From contig NZ_JAHUTN010000011.1 of NCBI RefSeq assembly GCF_019209935.1, positions 56,059 to 120,058 of the forward strand: 64,000 bases of DNA, in the 5' to 3' direction. Of this stretch, positions 62,009 to 64,000 are shown in pieces. Below the pieces are notes generated by a model. The model searched no databases. It was not told the DNA's origin and saw nothing but the letters and a program-made list of their open reading frames with translations. A program made the position numbers and the translations under genes. Source of the DNA: Corynebacterium sp. TAE3-ERU16. GTDB taxonomy: Bacteria > Actinomycetota > Actinomycetes > Mycobacteriales > Mycobacteriaceae. The first letter of the stretch is position 1. The number at the start of each line of letters is the position of its first letter.

Positions 62009-64000
62009 ATGACAAGACAACTGAGCCGTGTGGGGGCGGTGCTGTTCGCGATATTCCTTATCGCGACGGCGCTCGTCGTCACACCGGCAACCGCGATAGC
62101 GCAAACCGGAGGGGGTTCCGTATGGAGGGCTTATGAAAATCAGCAGGGTAACCCGAAAAAAGTCGAGTTTTGGGCGTATCCAGACGGCGCCCCATCTTCC
62201 GAGCGGCGTGTGTATTGTTTGGAGGCTGGGAGTGCTTCGCCGGTCAAGAAGGCAGAGTATCGACAGGTGGCAAACCAGTCGTATGCTTCCCTTGCGTCGG
62301 GTTTCAGGGGATTTACAGGGGAACAAGCTCAAAAATCTGCGCTCGGTATTGCCATTGCACGTGAGCTAACCAAAGCCCCTGCATCGAGGGTCGATGTTTC
62401 TCCTGTCTTGAACTGGAATGATATCTCCAGTACGGCAGTTTCAGCTTATGATGCAGAAACTGCCGCCCAAGCTGCTGCGTGGAGTCTTGGAAAGTATAGT
62501 TCGGAAACTATTCTCCAAAGAAAGTTGGGGCTCCTCGATGTCAAGGGTAAAAATATCGGTGACAAAATTACCCGAGCAGTAAATCAGTATTTTGATAATA
62601 CCGATGCGTCCAATCGGATTGATTTCAACATTAGGGCCGATTACTATCTGGATACTAATCCTAATGAGGCGCAAGTCAAGAGACAAAGTCTTTTAACCGC
62701 CTGGTTTGAGGGTCCTCCGGTTACGTCGACTGTGGTGACTCCGACGACGACGACTCAGAGCACGACGACGACTGCTAATACGGGTACGACGACGACTGAG
62801 CACAGTGGTACGACTGCGACGGAGACGCAGACGACGACTGAGACCACGACGCCGCCGGCGTCGACGGTGACGGTGACTGAGACGACGACTCCGTCGACGG
62901 TGACGGTGACTGCGACGACGACTCCGTCTGCGACGACTGAGACGGTGACTGAGACGACGACGTCGGTTCCGCCGACGGCGACGACGACGGTGACCCCTGT
63001 TGCGACGACGACGTTGACCTCGACTGAGAAGACGACGTTGCCGGGTACGACGGTGACTACGACGGCTCCGGCTACGACGGCGACGACGACTGCGCCTGGT
63101 ACGACGGAGACGACGACGGATACCGCGACGGTGACCACGACGGCTCCGGCTACGACGGCGCCTGGTACGACTGTGACCACGACTGTTCCGGGTACGACGG
63201 AGACGACGACTGCTCCGGCTACGACGGAGACGACGACTGTTCCGGGTACGACGGAGACGACGACTGCGCCTGGTACGACTGTGACCACGACTGCGCCTGG
63301 TACGACTGCGCCGGGTACGACTGTGACCACGACTGCGCCGGGTACGACGGAGACGACGACTGCGCCGGGTACGACGGAGACGACGACTGCGCCGGCTACG
63401 ACGGTGACTACCACTGCGCCGGGTACGACTGCGCCTGGTACGACGGTGACTGTTCCGGGTACGACGGAGACGACGACTGCGCCGGGTACGACGGAGACGA
63501 CGACTGCGCCGGGTACGACGGAGACGACGGTGTCGAGTACGACGGTGACTGCTCCGGGTACGACGGTGACGACCACTGCACCGGGTACGACTGTTCCGGG
63601 TACGACGGAGACGACGACTGTTCCGGGTACGACTGAGACGACGACGTCCACTGAGACGGAGACGACGACGGCGCCTGGTACGACGGAGACGACGACTGTT
63701 CCGGGTACGACGGAGACGACGACTGCTCCGGCTACGACGGAGACGACGACTGTTCCGGGTACGACGGAGACGACGACGGCGCCTGGTACGACGGTGACTG
63801 TTCCGGGTACGACGGAGACGACGACTGCTCCGGGTACGACGGAGACGACGACTGCTCCGGGTACGACGGAGACGACGACGAATACCGAGACCACGACGGC
63901 TACGGAGACGACGACGGCGCCTGGTACGACGGAGACGACGACTGCTCCGGGTACGACGGAGCGGACGGCGGGGACGGAGGCCACGCGGGCACCGGGGGCG
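62009..64000 (+). CDS. Secreted thioester-domain (TQXA-like) surface protein with Thr-rich repeat stalk, 3' end outside window
   Basis: 664 codons, open to the window end. ATG 62009 has GAGAGGA four bases upstream. Signal peptide with cleavage likely after Ala31 (TAIA|QTGG). Residues ~37-235 look like a thioester domain: Cys70 in RRVYCLEAGS and Gln154 in TAAQAAAWSLG, the pattern [Y-C-x-x] plus [x-Q-x-A-x-W] of TED/TQXA adhesins whose Cys-Gln thioester bonds covalently to targets. From ~237 on the chain is almost only Thr, Pro, Gly, Glu, Val and Ala in 9-residue units such as VPGTTETTT, a mucin-like stalk likely to be O-mannosylated. A cell-wall anchor is expected downstream but not seen. Domain codons are far more AT-rich than neighbours, suggesting acquisition. 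Confidence 0.8.
   Translation, partial: MTRQLSRVGAVLFAIFLIATALVVTPATAIAQTGGGSVWRAYENQQGNPKKVEFWAYPDGAPSSERRVYCLEAGSASPVKKAEYRQVANQSYASLASGFRGFTGEQAQKSALGIAIARELTKAPASRVDVSPVLNWNDISSTAVSAYDAETAAQAAAWSLGKYSSETILQRKLGLLDVKGKNIGDKITRAVNQYFDNTDASNRIDFNIRADYYLDTNPNEAQVKRQSLLTAWFEGPPVTSTVVTPTTTTQSTTTTANTGTTTTEHSGTTATETQTTTETTTPPASTVTVTETTTPSTVTVTATTTPSATTETVTETTTSVPPTATTTVTPVATTTLTSTEKTTLPGTTVTTTAPATTATTTAPGTTETTTDTATVTTTAPATTAPGTTVTTTVPGTTETTTAPATTETTTVPGTTETTTAPGTTVTTTAPGTTAPGTTVTTTAPGTTETTTAPGTTETTTAPATTVTTTAPGTTAPGTTVTVPGTTETTTAPGTTETTTAPGTTETTVSSTTVTAPGTTVTTTAPGTTVPGTTETTTVPGTTETTTSTETETTTAPGTTETTTVPGTTETTTAPATTETTTVPGTTETTTAPGTTVTVPGTTETTTAPGTTETTTAPGTTETTTNTETTTATETTTAPGTTETTTAPGTTERTAGTEATRAPGA
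63100..63960 (+). repeat. 27-bp coding repeat array (xPGTTETTT units)
   Basis: Near-identical units reading (Val/Ala)-Pro-(Gly/Ala)-Thr-Thr-(Glu/Val)-Thr-Thr-Thr, with shorter inserted variants such as TAPGT. The DNA is highly repetitive, with GGTACGACGGAGACGACGAC recurring many times. Repeats keep the reading frame. A more irregular Thr-rich lead-in spans ~62730-63100; the last ~40 bases (with Arg and Gly codons) differ. Confidence 0.9.

Noticed and set aside
63100..63960. CRISPR-like periodic repeat
   Set aside because: Units are contiguous without unique spacers, keep a reading frame and code for a stalk.
62755..63984. 409-residue valine-rich open frame on the minus strand
   Set aside because: It is the antisense of the Thr-rich repeat array; the repeat lacks stops in most frames, and the plus frame has a signal peptide, a domain and a ribosome site.
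63180..64000. Asp/Gly-rich calcium-repeat-like reading (YDGDDD units) in another plus frame
   Set aside because: Open only because of the repeat; it has no start or upstream domain in that frame.
1..64000. tRNA, rRNA, IS elements, prophage or integrase genes
   Set aside because: None recognised on either strand; the layout is a conserved chromosomal block apart from the right edge.

Overview
The window is high-GC actinobacterial DNA, and its gene content and order point to Corynebacterium or a very close relative. Supporting signs are purS/purQ/purL as separate genes, mycothiol synthase (mshD), a mycothiol-peroxidase-like enzyme, a PhoP/PhoR-type two-component system, an LmeA-type lipoglycan protein, a DUF3073 protein, a CoA transferase next to dusB-phoU-pst, and many TANNNT -10 boxes placed a few bases from the start codon. 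From memory, the order purD-purB-purC ... purSQL ... purF-purM ... mshD-pstSCAB-phoU-dusB-actA matches the C. glutamicum chromosome. This was not checked against a database.

Layout. 1-6.5 kb: the end of a TipA/MerR regulator, a sugar-type ABC importer without its own ATPase (minus strand), then an OmpR-family response regulator and its sensor kinase. 6.5-8.8 kb: a minus-strand operon of HIT protein, two alpha/beta hydrolases and a 2Fe-2S ferredoxin, all with 4-nt overlaps. 8.9-18.5 kb: purD, potassium channel genes trkH/trkA-type, purB, then an esterase/aminoacyl-phosphatidylglycerol synthase pair, and purC. 18.6-21.9 kb: a siderophore-type ABC importer behind two DtxR-like boxes. 22-28.5 kb: an anion (DASS) transporter, oligopeptidase B, dctA and mpx. 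28.6-30.6 kb: a secreted phosphatase PhoD behind an array of PhoP-like boxes. 30.7-36.3 kb: a DUF4132 gene and a 1542-residue protein of unknown function. 36.5-47.7 kb: purSQL, DUF2254, DUF2334, hemolysin III-type, thioesterase and SCP-like genes, purF and purM. 47.9-53 kb: DUF3073, YgfZ, pabC, nitrobindin, lmeA, mshD. 53-59.4 kb: pstSCAB, phoU, dusB. 59.7-61.2 kb: actA. 61.4-64 kb: a more AT-rich stretch carrying an open-ended gene for a secreted thioester-domain protein with a long threonine-rich repeat stalk.

How the parts fit. Almost all enzymes of de novo IMP/AMP synthesis from PRPP are present (purF, purD, purSQL, purM, purC, purB); purE/K/N/H are not here. A phosphate circuit runs through the window: the response regulator gene, phoD and pstS each carry 11-bp-period direct repeats that resemble PhoP/PhoR boxes, so the two-component system may control itself, phosphate uptake and phosphate scavenging. 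At least 17 genes look leaderless. The two most unusual items are the 1542-residue/DUF4132 cassette and the thioester-domain repeat protein at the right edge, which has no recognised counterpart in the otherwise conserved neighbourhood and looks acquired.
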